Source of the DNA: Sitta carolinensis
Lineage: Eukaryota; Chordata; Aves; Passeriformes; Sittidae
Assembly: GCA_032173965.1 (NCBI GenBank)
Contig: JAVUNC010000004.1
Location: 65,036,501 to 65,100,500, forward strand
Length of the DNA: 64,000 nt
Direction of reading: 5' to 3'
Made by a program: the position numbers and the translations under genes. The first letter of the stretch is position 1; each line of letters opens with the position of its first letter. Below the pieces are notes generated by a model. The model was not told the origin of the DNA, made no database searches, and saw nothing but the letters and a program-made list of their open reading frames with translations. Positions 13,401-24,917 of this stretch are shown here, piece by piece.

Positions 13401-14085
13401 AGTAGTATCCCATAGTTAGACAGGCAGGGCAGACCTGCTGCTGTCTGGAAGATACCACCTAAACATTTGGCTCCCTACATGTTTTAATTTATGGAAAGGG
13501 ATATAATCCCCAAGACTGACTGGTAATCAAACATTTTGTGCTTGCTACACCACTGTTGAGAAAGAGAGTCCTACGGCTGCATCTCAACACATCAAGGATG
13601 GAACACCAACTTCTTTCTATTTAACACTATAGTTATGGATCACCTGTGTAATAATCCTTATACAGAGCATGAAAACATAAAGGATCCACAACATACAGTG
13701 AAAATATATAGAAGTAGGCTACTAGGGGAAGATGTGCTTTCATTGATAGATGGGCAAAGAGCTCATGGACTTCCTGAACTTTAATATCAGCCATATGTCG
13801 CCTTGGTTATTTTTCTTTGGATGCTTTCCAATTTGTCCCAAATTGTATGAAGAACTAATTTGCTTTCTCTTTCATTGTTCTGGCACAGACAGGCTTCTGA
13901 AAATCAGTTAATTACATAAAGTACTTTTAAATTCTCCCAGTTTCAAATCACCATGGATATGTGGGGACAAAGGACAAGAGGCACAGAAGAATTGGCACAC
14001 TGTACAGAGTGAAACGCATTATTAAGCAGTATCAACCCAAGAAAAGTAATATTTTTTTCCACAGAGGCACCTTTTAAAAAATTAA
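7446..14085. other. Gene-free unique DNA
   Basis: No supported gene. Homopolymer runs occur at 10561-10573 (A) and 10933-10947 (T). A palindromic AT-rich block lies at 10960-11020, and a perfect hairpin at 13214 is listed separately. Around 13960-14030 a few words resemble the CR1 'gacaagaggca' region but too weakly to annotate. Confidence 0.6.
13214..13248. repeat. Perfect hairpin, 15-bp arms, 5-bp loop
   Basis: TTCCCATGGATTAAC (13214-13228), loop TCATG, then GTTAATCCATGGGAA (13234-13248). The arms match perfectly. Partial similarity continues outside with a gap (CTGCTGTA to the left, CAGTACAG to the right). Each arm carries GGATTA, an OTX/PITX-type homeodomain core, in mirrored orientation. 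It could be a recent template-switch scar, the footprint of a short element, or a paired binding site. Confidence 0.9.
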
Positions 14086-14124
14086 TTCTCTCTCTCTCAT
14101 TCTCTCTCTTTCTCTCTCTTTTTA
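14086..14124. repeat. Pyrimidine (CT)n tract
   Basis: About 38 bases of nearly pure TC repeats with two A interruptions, followed by a T run. Confidence 0.9.
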
Positions 14125-14496
14125 GTAAGCTTCATTTCCAGTGTACTATTTTGTTTCAAATTCATTCTTTCTCTTTTCCACAACTCTAATATGGATGTTG
14201 TTTTCTTCATAAAACTTTTTCCCTTGTATTAATTCATCCTCTTCCTTATCTGCCAGAGTTTGTTGTATTGGGTGATTGAAATATTTAGTCTACTAAAAAA
14301 TCGAGTGTCCAGACAGAGCTGATCTGTGCTGACCCTTTTACTGCAAAAATTCTTTGGTCTTGGAGTGAGAGGAAAGTTGTCATGGACTGGCAAAATTTTC
14401 CCAATGCAACCCTGTAAACTTCTAATGAGATAACATCATTACAAAATTTCTGAAAGTCCCCTCTCTGATCTCTCTGTTGTCATGTAATATGGCAGT

Positions 14497-14581
14497 TGAA
14501 AGAAAAAAAGGAAAAGAAATAGAAGGAAAAGAAAAAAAGAAAAGGAGAAAGGAATAAGGAAAAGACAAAAATGAAAAGGGG
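14497..14581. repeat. Purine-rich (A/G) tract
   Basis: About 85 bases of almost only A and G (GAAA, GGAAAA and AAGGAG words) with very few pyrimidines. It lies about 370 bp after the pyrimidine tract and has opposite strand polarity. It ends in GGGG followed by a T run. Confidence 0.85.
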
Positions 14582-14900
14582 TTTTTTTTTGTGTCTGAAC
14601 AAAGCAAGCATCTGCACAATTAGTCCTTGCTGAGACTACACCGTGATAATAAGTAAAGCAAGACCCTGACCATTCATTATCCCATCCCACAGAAATAAAA
14701 CCAGAGTTTGGGAATCCAAACTGTTCCTGTTACATGTACTGGTACAAATAGTTCATCCAGGATTTTTACATAGATAGATGAGTCACTAAACTCTGACATG
14801 GAACTTTGGGGTGCATCAGGGATGGGTGGATGAACCTGGAATGCACAAATGTGGCAAAATTTCCATAAGGGGAAGAAAAGTTTAGAAATATCTACATATG

Positions 14901-15358
14901 TGTGATGCCTAGAGAGGCTGACCTGGAGCAGAGACCAGACAGAGTGAAAGCATAAAGTAAGTATTGATTAAAAGGCCACACTTGAACACTTGGGCAGCAC
15001 AAAAGCCCAGCTGGACTACACCCGGGGGGCACCCCAAAATGGTCACAAAATGGATGACTGATCACGAGGTCTCACACTTTTAGAAGTTCTGGTCCATTAG
15101 CATATTGGAGTTAATTGTCCAGTTATGGTTTCAGGTTATGAAGTTCCATCCTCCTTGTTTTTTCTTCTCACTTCACCCTTGTTTATGCTCTTCAGCCTGA
15201 AATTTGTATTAGTCTTCCTTGGTCCCAAGCTAGAGAAGGAATTGTTTTGTCTACCTACTCTGTGGAGAGAGCTTACCAGCACTTAATATGAAACCCAGAA
15301 CTACACACTAAAACAGCACAGAATCTAGAAAATATGAAAGCTAAAACTTAAATCATCA
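14901..15358 (-). mobile_element. Probable songbird-type retroviral solo LTR
   Basis: The block starts TGTGATGCCTAGAGAGGCTG and reads through CCTGGAGCAGAGACCAGACA, GCACAAAAGCCCAGCTGG, GGTCACAAAATGGATGACTG, GGTCCATTAGCATATTGGAG and ACCCAGAACTACACACTAAA, ending near AAATCATCA. I recognise this word order from LTRs that are repeated in passerine genomes. Orientation is inferred: an A-rich signal-like site near 14960 reads correctly only on the minus strand. TG...CA ends are plausible, but no clean target duplication is visible. There is no retroviral coding sequence nearby, so a solo LTR is likely. This family assignment is from memory and should be verified. Confidence 0.55.
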
Positions 15359-16322
15359 TGTGTACTTTGTGTTTCAGGAGAGAAGGGTTTGCTTGTGTTC
15401 TTTTACCACTAATTTTTAAATCTTGATAAAGAAAGATTGAGAAGATTACATTCAGCCTGAAAATGAAAGAGTCTCTTACTGAGTAGCCAATCAGAGGTGC
15501 TGAGAAGTGACAGTTCTCAATTTTGAGGATTGAGGAACCCAGCAGGGCACTGAATGCAGCAGCTCCACTAGAGGGAAATACTGGGCATAGAGAAAAAATG
15601 GAAGTGACAGCATAAGAGCTGATAGAAAGCATTTAAAGGCTTCTACAGATCATTGCATTCAGGAAAATAAAATAAACCCAAAAACTTAGAGGTTTTCTGA
15701 AAGCTTCAGAAGTAGAAAAGTGTTTGACTTATTTTCATAATGTTGGTACACACTGAAACTCATCTTAATCTCTTAAGAAAAAGCAACTCTCTGGGATTCA
15801 GGAAAGAATTAGTATAAATACCTAAATGTACACATGTGTGTGAGAGCAAAAATGAGAGAGGAAGCTATTATTTTAAAGATTATATTAAGGTATCATCAAA
15901 GCTACTCTAGTTTTATTAAAGGAAACTTCTCCCAATTGACCTGACATTTCAGCTTGCAGATCTGACATCTCCTGGAGATCAACAAGAGGCAGATCTGGGC
16001 TGGGGGAGGCAGATGAAGTACCCAGCACAGAGGAGTAAGAAACTTTCAAAGTTAATAGCAGGCACACACAATGCTGAAGGGGAAAAATGAATGTCAGGGC
16101 ATGAAAAGGTTTATGTAAGAAAGCACCAGTAAGTTTCCTAATGGAAGTTTATCCTCTGTTTCCATACCAGAGGGGTGGCTGTTAGTTTTTCCATCTGTCC
16201 TGGCCCTTTGCACTGGGCTCAGTCAAAACCCTCAGCCCTGTGCAGCCAAAGGCTAACTCGAGCTGCTTGAGGAGTGCTCACCTGTGACACTGCCTGGGAC
16301 CTGCTGTGGGCAGCACAGGAGG
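15359..16322. other. Gene-free DNA left of the minisatellite
   Basis: Unique AT-rich sequence that becomes GC-richer from about 16190 toward the tandem array. No gene or repeat is recognised. Confidence 0.6.
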
Positions 16323-17107
16323 GACAGCACAGCTGCAGGGACAGGGACAGCTCAGCTGCAGGGACAGCACAGCTGCAGGGACAGGGACAGCTCAGCTGCA
16401 GGGACAGCACAGCTGCAGGGACAGGGACAGCTCAGCTGCAGGGACAGCACAGCTGCAGGGACAGGGACAGCTCAGCTGCAGGGACAGCACAGCTGCAGGG
16501 ACAGGGACAGCTGCAGGGACAGGGCCAGCACAGCTGCAGGGACAGCACAGCTGCAGGGACAGGGCCAGCACAGCTGCAGGACAGGGCCAGCTCAGCTGCA
16601 GGGACAGCACAGCTGCAGGGAAAGCACAGCTGCAGGGACAGGGCCAGCACAGCTGCAGGGACAGCACAGCTGCAGGGACAGCACAGCTGCAGGGACAGGG
16701 ACAGCACAGCTGCAGGGACAGGGCCAGCTCAGCTGCAGGGACAGCACAGCTGCAGGGAAAGCACAGCTGCAGGGACAGGGCCAGCACAGCTGCAGGACAG
16801 CACAGCTGCAGGGACAGCACAGCTGCAGGGACAGGGACAGCACAGCTGCAGGGAAAGCACAGCTGTAAGGACAGGGACAGCACAGCTGCAGGAAAGCACA
16901 GCTGCAGGGAAAGCACAGCTGCAGGGACAGGGCCAGCACAGCTGCAGGGACAGGGACAGCTGCAGGGACAGGGCCAGCACAGCTGCAGGGACAGCACAGC
17001 TGCAGGGACAGGGCCAGCACAGCTGCAGGGACAGCACAGCTGCAGGGACAGGGCCAGCACAGCTGCAGGGACAGCACAGCTGCAGGGACAGGGCCAGCAC
17101 AGCTGCT
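16323..17107. repeat. GC-rich 17/23-bp minisatellite, about 40 units
   Basis: The array is built on the 17-bp unit CACAGCTGCAGGGACAG. A second form adds six bases (GGGACA or GGGCCA type) to give 23 bp, and the two often alternate as a 40-bp higher-order period. I count about 40 CAGCTG cores in ~785 bp. The left part carries a CTCAGCTG variant in every second unit; the right part carries a GGGCCAGCAC variant. Some units have one-base losses (TGCAGGACAG) or GGGAAAG substitutions. Long open frames on both strands (up to 323 codons, Gln/Ala/Gly/Ser- or Cys/Pro/Leu-rich) run through it because the unit lacks stops. They have no splice or promoter support and are not treated as genes. Confidence 0.97.
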
Positions 17108-19034
17108 GGGGCGTTGGCCAGCTCTGCATCACTGGGATTGCTGCAGAGCAGCAGGCTGCCCTGGAGGAGAAGTCTCAGCAGCCTCCTGGGACCCACTGAT
17201 GCACACATGGTGCTTGGTGGCTCTGTGGTTTCCTCTCAGATGTGAGCCTGAGTGGCAGCTGCACCAGCTGCACCAGCAGCAAGGACATGGCAGGCTGGGG
17301 CCATCTCAGTGCCTCACAGCACTGTCCTTCTGCTCTTTGGTGCCACAGTTCCTCTCCTGCTTGACTCCTAGTGAGTTCCCATGAGCAGAGAACGTGATAA
17401 AGGACAAAGATTTCCAGCAACATAAGCCCTCATGCTTAAAGTATACTAGCTTGGAGGTCTCAGCAGAGCTGTCCTCTGAGGTAATGCACCTTGAAAAAGA
17501 GTTTTGAAAAGATCTCCCACTTGTGGATAGTTGGCTTTTATTCTATACTACAGCTGCAATTATTTAGTGTGCAAGGATGCATGCCAGGGTGTGAGGGACC
17601 CCCTCAAGTGCAGCTGTTAGGGGGATAACAGCAGGACTGCAGCAGGGAGGGCTGAAGCCAAGAGCCAGGAGCTGGAAAGCTGCACTGTGATGAGGACTGG
17701 AAAGGGACCACAGGCAAGGAATCACAGAGATCAGCATAAAAGGAAAAGGTGAGAGCATGGGCACAGGCAGGGTTGTGAGGTCAGAGGGGCCAACTCTGCC
17801 CAGGGTGCTCAGTCCTGGGTGCATCCAGCATCCTGCTGCTCCTGAGGATGCAGCCAGCAAGCATGGGCAGGCTGCATTCCTTTCATAGAGCACTGCTGGG
17901 GAGAGAGGGTTCGAGGTACTGACAGAAGGGCAGGAACCATCAGCTGAGTTTTATTGTGTTGTCTTTAGAAAGTCTCCACGTTCCTCAGAATCCTGACCTG
18001 TGGACCTGCAATGATGCTGCTTGCCTTCCTCACTGGAGCTCTGCAAATCTCGTCTCATTAGTGTTTGTAGCCTGTTTCAGAACCCTTAACTGAGAGGTGC
18101 TAAAGAAGCGAAACACATTAGGCACAAAGCACGCAGATAATACTGATGCTCATACAAAATATGCTTCAATAAAAGCTTAATAACTTACCAAGAGGCAATA
18201 AACCCAAGTGTTACCTCAAATGCATTATGCACGGCTAATTTAAATTCCTGGCATGTTTCTACCTTGGAGAGACAAGCAACACACGCTTTTTCAGAAAAGA
18301 TTTTAACAGATAAGCAAAACAAATATAATAGTCTCCTTAGCTGGCAAAAATCAGCATCACTCCTGTGACCACTGAGTCAGTTTACACCAACTGCATGGCT
18401 GGGCCCATTTTGCTTGGAATGACCAAAATAACCAGTTTTTCTCACCTGCTGGGACATTTGGGCTCAGAGTTGGAGCTGCTGGAGGACTGAGGTTCCCCAG
18501 ACAAATTTACATACTCAATTTCAGTCAAAAAGATTATGTCACGTTTGTAATCTATTTTTGAATTCATAGAAATTCTGTAATGGCCCTTGGGAATTGAGGG
18601 CACAGTGGTATTGTGATCGTTTGGAAAACTGCCATAATTACTTTTTCTATAAAAAGAATATCCATATTATACATTGTGAAGGACAGAATTTTTAAAGAGA
18701 TGAGGCAAACTGACCTGAGTGGATTTAAGCTGAGGCACAGATTTTTAATGGAATGAGGTAGTATTGGATAAAATGGTTTTACTCTTGTTGCACTGAAATA
18801 ATCAGTGTAGGCAGCCCTTGTTCATGCAGTGAGTTGAAAATTCTGGGTCCTAACTGTAGAGGCAGTTCCCTGGTCTCTAACTGCCTCTTAATGTGAAAAA
18901 GTGATGGAAATATTTTTTGTCGTGATCTTGCATGCTGAGGGGTCATAAATTAGAAGCATATTTTATGAATTATGCTCAACTTACCAGCAGGAGGACATCC
19001 TGGAACATTTTTAGCCTATTTGAGTTAAAAAAAA
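17108..19034. other. Gene-free DNA right of the minisatellite
   Basis: GC-richer to about 17900, then AT-rich. The stretch 18100-18260 has mixed low-complexity-free sequence with several TAAT words, compatible with non-coding conservation but not distinctive. No gene is recognised. Confidence 0.55.
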
Positions 19035-19063
19035 CAACCAACCAACCAACCAACCAACCAACC
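19035..19063. repeat. (AACC)n microsatellite
   Basis: About seven uninterrupted AACC units following an A run. Confidence 0.95.
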
Positions 19064-20319
19064 ACAAACAAGAGAAAATGGAGTCAATTTGTGTAAAGAC
19101 ATTTCATATTCGTATATTCCCAGTAAAAATATAGAAAATTGTATTTTCCTCCTTTTTTTCGTTTTGTTTTTTACTTTAAACAGCAATATTTTAAATTTTT
19201 AACAGTAGAGTTAAGCAAGAACATTTCAAACTCTGTTCCTACACAGAATTCCGTGTATGTTCTTAAATTTCTGTGTTCTGAGCAAGCCTCATGACCTGGC
19301 TGAGTGCCAGATTTTCAAGAAGGAAGAAGTGTTCTTCCCCAAATGTTTGTTTCTATTGCTCCTGCAGTGCTGGCATGAGCAGTGGCTGCAGGGAAAGGGG
19401 CTGGCACCACACCTCCATGCTGGGGCTGTTGCCCTGTTCCCAGCTTTCTAACAGATCTAGCGAAATGATGTGCCAGCTGATGTGACAGTTTAGTTTTCAG
19501 CTAAACCAGCAAACTGTGCATTTTAACTGAGCAAAGCTCAGAAATTAAAGGCTCACACTGCACAAGGAAGTCCTTGGAAGTCACTTTTGGTACCAACTCA
19601 GTGTGCAAGATGAGCTGCATCAGTATATAATAAATATCAAGAAAATCCAAATGCTGCATGTTCTCCAAATTCTTCAGCTGAGCAATTCATGCTATTTTCC
19701 GGAAACCCATATTTTAATCACCATAATTGATAAAATGCAGGAACACATTATGAAAAGGAAAAAATCATCCTCTGAATGTCATGGCACAGCAGGAAAATGA
19801 GCAGGGTGGTATTTAAACTGTGAAGTAATGTGCACACCTACGGTTCAAATGTTCTTTATTGAGCATCACATCACCATGAAGAGGAGGGCAGGCAAAATAT
19901 GTTATATAAGCTCTTGCAAGAAGATGAGACACAACCCCCAACATAAGGAAACAAAAAGGGCTGATTTTCTGCTCTTTCCCAAATGGCAGAGAGGAGAGGG
20001 AAGAAAAATTCGTGCAAAGGTTAAAGAAAATTAGTGGAAAATTAGAATAAGTACCACCAAATGAAATAACCAATTGAACTCAGTGTCTTAGACAATTAAA
20101 AATTACAGATCCCATCAGCAGATGCTGGAATGCAGTAGCAAACCATTGTCTGTGGCAAGTTGTATCTATTACAAAATAGACAAGGAAAAATAATGGATTT
20201 ATCTTTACATTTCATATTGTTATAATTTTATTCAGGTCATTTATTCAAGTCATAGTCAAGAGGGACCATAGGTGATATGACTGGTGACATTATTAACCAC
20301 ATTCCAGGTACAGAGAGCT
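19064..20319. other. Gene-free unique DNA
   Basis: No supported gene or repeat. Only short chance frames are present. Confidence 0.6.
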
Positions 20320-20357
20320 TTATTACTATTATTATTATTATTATTATATTATTATTA

Positions 20358-20399
<42 letters not shown>
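20320..20399. repeat. Compound (ATT)n-(ACTT)n microsatellite
   Basis: A trinucleotide ATT run with one interruption (to 20360) passes directly into about ten perfect ACTT tetranucleotides (20360-20399). Such a compound array is expected to vary in length between individuals. Confidence 0.95.
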
Positions 20400-22104
20400 T
20401 TGCTATTAATGTTTATTACTTACTATAGCTGTACCAGAAAAACAAGGGCAGTAACTATTGGTACGTCTATGAGTGACTGTCCTCCTAAAAATTAAATCTT
20501 ATTGCATTTTGGATCATTTAGTAACACCAGTGACTTTGTAGACAGTAACTAAGCATGTAAAAGGATATCACACAAGATTAAAAAATCATTTTATGTGTTT
20601 TGTTACCAATTATAAGTGACTCAGAAGTCAAAATTTCGAAAAACATCATCCTTCAAATTCATCACAGTATGAAGTTCCTTATGACATTGGTGAGCAAGCT
20701 CAGTAATTTGTTTCATGAACTCAGTCACAGATGGAGACTACACTGGAGACTGTTCAGAAGCAATTCTAAGTCATTCTCAAAAATTAACTGTGTCAGGCAT
20801 TTGGGGACTAAACCTCACACAAGAACCCACTCTGAGAGGGCACAGAACTGATTGCACTACCTGTGCCTCATACAAGTGTTTGTCAAAACAAAGGGAGCAG
20901 GCAGGGGAAACAGTGATTTGTACCTGAAAAAAAGCACTGCTTCTTAATTCCTGCTGGTTTCACCCTGGGTGGGGGAAGGAAATCAATCACCTCTCAGGCA
21001 GTGGCCTAAACAGTGAGACAAAAGGCAATAAATAGTCTGGGCTACACTCCTTTTCTCTCAATAATCTCATTTTTTTTCTCTATATACCCTTTTCAAAATG
21101 GACTTGTGGGGAGATGCCCACACTGAGATTCTATCTCTCTGCCTGGCACTTTCCACAGGGGCTCTGCTTCTCACAGTACCCCAGCACAGACAGCATGCTG
21201 TGGTAGGGACATTTTCTGGACTTTTGGCTTTAATTCAGGTTTAAATCCTCTGCAAGGAAAAGCAGATGTCCTAGAGGGAGAAAGAATTGTTGTGTGAGTG
21301 CTCCCTTCGATGGCTAAGCTGTGTGAAGAGCAGGGATGTAAACAAGGCAGCAGCTGTGTTTCCTGCAGGAGCTGCTCCCATCCAGGGACACATTTGCAGC
21401 CACCCCTGAGCTGGATGCTCCCATGCTCCCATCCCTGTACCCCATGCCATGTCCTGGTTGCACAGAGGGTTTGGCAGAAACCAGCCCAGTGCCCTGCAGT
21501 CCCCCCTGTGGAGCTGATGAGAACAGCTTTAGACAAGCTTGGTCACAAACTTGGATCTCAACAGCCAAAGACTGCTTACATCTCATCTCAGGCTCCTCTG
21601 CCTGATACACTGTCCTGAGCCCAGACTTTCTGACTCCTAGTTAAGCTTTTTGATAATTTTTAAACCAACATTTTTATTTTTGTTGTAATTATTTAGAAGG
21701 TTTCATTTGCTCTTCACTGTTCTCCCAGAGACACTCAGATCATTCAATCTTCGAACTCTTTTTGGCAGGGAAATTGTTTTGTTTTTCTTCTTGAGCAAAT
21801 GAACTCTGCTCTTTTTTTTTTTTTATTATTTATAAGGGCATTCCATACATCACTGGTAATACAGGCCTGAAGTCTTGATTCAGCACAGAGAAATGGCTCT
21901 AATCCTCCATTCAAGATGAGCCTTTGGGTTAAGGAACACTCCACTGAACCCACAGATGCCCCAGTAAAATTCCTTATTTTTTGTGATTTTGCTGCAGTGA
22001 AATAATTTTCTCCCACGAGGAATATATGTATGATAAATGATCAGGTTATTTTTATTCTAGATTGTATTTTCTATGCAGCAGTCATTGGAAAAGTGAGGAT
22101 CCAA
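20400..22104. other. Gene-free DNA
   Basis: Unique sequence with a GC-richer patch at 21130-21630 that has 60-120-codon frames on both strands and no recognisable product. A T run is present near 21812-21825. Confidence 0.55.
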
Positions 22105-22225
22105 GAGGTTCAGTGTTTAAAGCCAGAAGGAATCATTAGATCATCCAGTCAGGCTTCTGAAATATCGTAGGCCATTAAATTTCATGATGGTATCTTACAT
22201 TAAATCCAGAGGCTTTAGAAAAACT
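22105..22225 (-). mobile_element. Ancient amniote-type CR1 tail (antisense)
   Basis: AGCCAGAAGGAATCATTAGA, TCATCCAGTCAGGCTTCTGA and GTAGGCCATTAAATTTCATG follow the antisense tail of the old CR1 family shared by turtles, crocodilians and birds ('ggccagaagggaccattagatcatctagtctgacctcct...aggccattaaattt'). It belongs to a different, older subfamily than the CR1 pieces at 1 and 7128. Confidence 0.75.
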
Positions 22226-23227
22226 AAAGATTTTCAGGGGCTCTCAACTTTTGAGGAGATTAAACTTCATGTTGCAGGCAGAATACCAGAGAGACCAAGC
22301 TGGTGCTATAGTGAATGGAAAAGAATTGATTGGGTGCAGGATATTCCTGGAAAATAGTGCCCTCATCATTGGGGAAAGCAAGAAAAAAGCATCTGTCAGT
22401 CTTCCCTGGAATTTAAGCCACATTTCTGACCCCCAGGCTGAACATGTCATGGCCAAAATAAGCAACCTCTTTCAGCAAGACAAGGGATCACAGGCAATCC
22501 TGACTCGAGAAACAAGACCCCCTTGGTCAGTCTAACCACACTGCAGAGTCTGGAGCACTTTGTCAAGACAAAACATTTAATCCTCTTTTCTAAGAAGGGA
22601 TTTTAGCTGATCCTTTTCTGATCATCTGAGGGGAAATCAAATCAGCACAAAGGAAGCTGACTGAAAGATTCCACTGCACTTTCTCAGTGGCACTGGTTGG
22701 TGGGATGGACCAGAGCTGACTGCAGAGCTCACTGAGGATAAGTCCTCACCTAGAACCCACCAGTCTTGCTGGGTCCTTCTCCAGCTACAACTCTCTAAGA
22801 ATAGTAAACTTGGCGTTAAGATCATGCTTGAAAGAATTTTCGAGCTTTTATATTTTTCTTAAAATTTAAGCAACTGACTATATTTAACAAACAGCAAATG
22901 TGAGCTTTGGGATAGAATAAGTGACGAATAGAAGAATAGTTTCTAGGGAAGGTGACTGAAAAATGAGCCTCTTGTTGAAATTCCCAAAACTGCTACCAGT
23001 CAGGGTACATATTTACTGAATATTCATGGGCTCCATCCTGCTATAGGCTTCAAATATTTGGCATGAAATCATTCCCTACCTTTTAGTGATTCTGAAGAGG
23101 TTGAAAGTTCCCCCAAATCCAGAAGACCAGATTGATATGGGTAAACCTTCATTATAATCAACCCACAGTGAGGTAGCTTCGTTCAAGTGACTTGCTCAAA
23201 GGAAAACCTCTCAAGAGCTACTTTGTC

Positions 23228-23245
23228 ATCTCACTGCAGTGAGAT
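23228..23245. repeat. Perfect 18-bp palindrome
   Basis: ATCTCACTGCAGTGAGAT is self-complementary with no spacer and is centred on CTGCAG. The flanks do not extend it. Confidence 0.9.
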
Positions 23246-24917
23246 ACATTTTCTTTGATTGCGACTGAAATCTAAGCACTCCTCTGATTCAGGAACTCTC
23301 AGTGAATGTCTTAAGTGTTACTTTGTTATTATTGAGCAAGGGTAAAGTAAACAATGACTGGCATTGTAGTACCAAAGACATCCTTGTGATTATAGGTGAA
23401 CAGGAGTCACTAAAGTCTGGCAGGCACCCACGGACTGTTTAAAATGGAATATTCAATATTCTGTGAATATCCCCTTGCCTTCAAGGGATCCTCATGCAGA
23501 TTTGCAATGTGCCATCAGCCACTTTGCTTGCTGTCTTGAAGCAGGATGGTTACCCACACAAAAGCAAACTGCAGCAGTATTTAAGTTCCTGAAAGGATGG
23601 AGGAGCACACTGAACACCCTGAGTCTTTACTCAATTAATTTCCCCAAGCTGGCAGGGCACCCTTTACGCTAGGAGAAAGTGATTTTGACACCTCTTATGA
23701 ACATTTCTACAAAGATCAGCTCTTGGTTGGTACCTTTGGCTCATGTGCCAGCTTGGTGCATGTCAGAGGGAATGGCTCTGGGCAGCTGCAGGGGTGGGCA
23801 GTGGCATTGTGTGAATTCAGACCCCAAGCTCTCGAGCAACTCGGTGCCCTGGAACAAGGATATGAGTGGCATTTAGTCCAGCCTGTCAATGAATAAAAGC
23901 AAAGTGTCATCCTGTGCTTCAGAATGAAAAAAAAATAATTGCTTTAGACAGGCTGATCTAGTTTTATCAGCATTGACTTAAGTGGCAGGCTAGGGTGGAA
24001 TTTTTTTGAAATTTCTGTGTTGGAGCAGGAGAGGTTTGCTAGTCAACAGAGAATAAACTTGTCCCCAGATTTATCTTCTCTGACAGATTATTAGAAAGTG
24101 GAATCCATAAGTGAAATTTCATGCCTTGTGGTTTCCAGGAGGTCAGACGATGATTAAAATGGTCTGTTCTGAACCAAAGTAAATATCCGTTGCTGTTTTT
24201 ACAGAATGCATTATATTTTAAAATTTATTTAAAGATTGGTGTATTGAGTGGAGGAAAGAAAGTTGCAGTAAGAGTGGAACACATAATTCAATCTTTGTTA
24301 GTATTTCTTGGTTCTTGCCAGATTTTTTCTCTTTGCAAGGGAAGAAAAGATCACAGTCCTTTCTTTTCTCTCACATTTGTTCTGTTTCACCATGAAGCAA
24401 AGAAGAGTGACCTCAGCTAAAGCCAAGGACTGGTTTATGAGGTCTTCTACCTGTAGTAGTAAAGCTATTATAGTCATAAAATAAACCAAAAAAACCAAAC
24501 AAACAAATAAATAAATAAGAACACATTTGAATAACAGTTTGCATTGTACAACTTTTGTAACCTTGTTCTACTTTTCCCAGAGTTGTTTTTCCATACCATT
24601 CCCCTACTTCCAAAGCCAAATCCCATGCTGCAGATCTGGCTTGCCATGCATGAAACTCTCCATTTGCCCTTGCTGCCACCAGCCACCCTCAAACAAAACT
24701 GGGGACCCCCTTAGCCTGGAGCATGCACAAAGCAGGCTGTTATATTAGTAACAGAGCTGGTTTAAATTATAGTTTTGTACAAGAAAGTTATTTTCATGCA
24801 ACTTTTTCAGAATTTCCATGTCTCTAGCAAGCAACCTATAACTTGAAAACCAGCAATTTTTCATTTCAAGAAAAGAACAGTCACTGTTTTCAGTGACCCA
24901 TCCTTTGTGTTCCCACG

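Noticed and set aside
13960..14035. Words resembling the CR1 'gacaagaggca...' region
   Set aside because: The match is only about 30 bases and the flanking CR1 landmarks are missing.
16274..17245. Open frames of 323, 297 and 194 codons on the plus strand and up to 246 codons on the minus strand
   Set aside because: All arise from the stop-free minisatellite unit read in different phases. Peptides are pure repeat, with no start, splice or promoter context.
23160..23220. GTGACTTGCTCAAAGG resembling the MIR core
   Set aside because: Only one short word matches and the neighbouring core motifs are absent.
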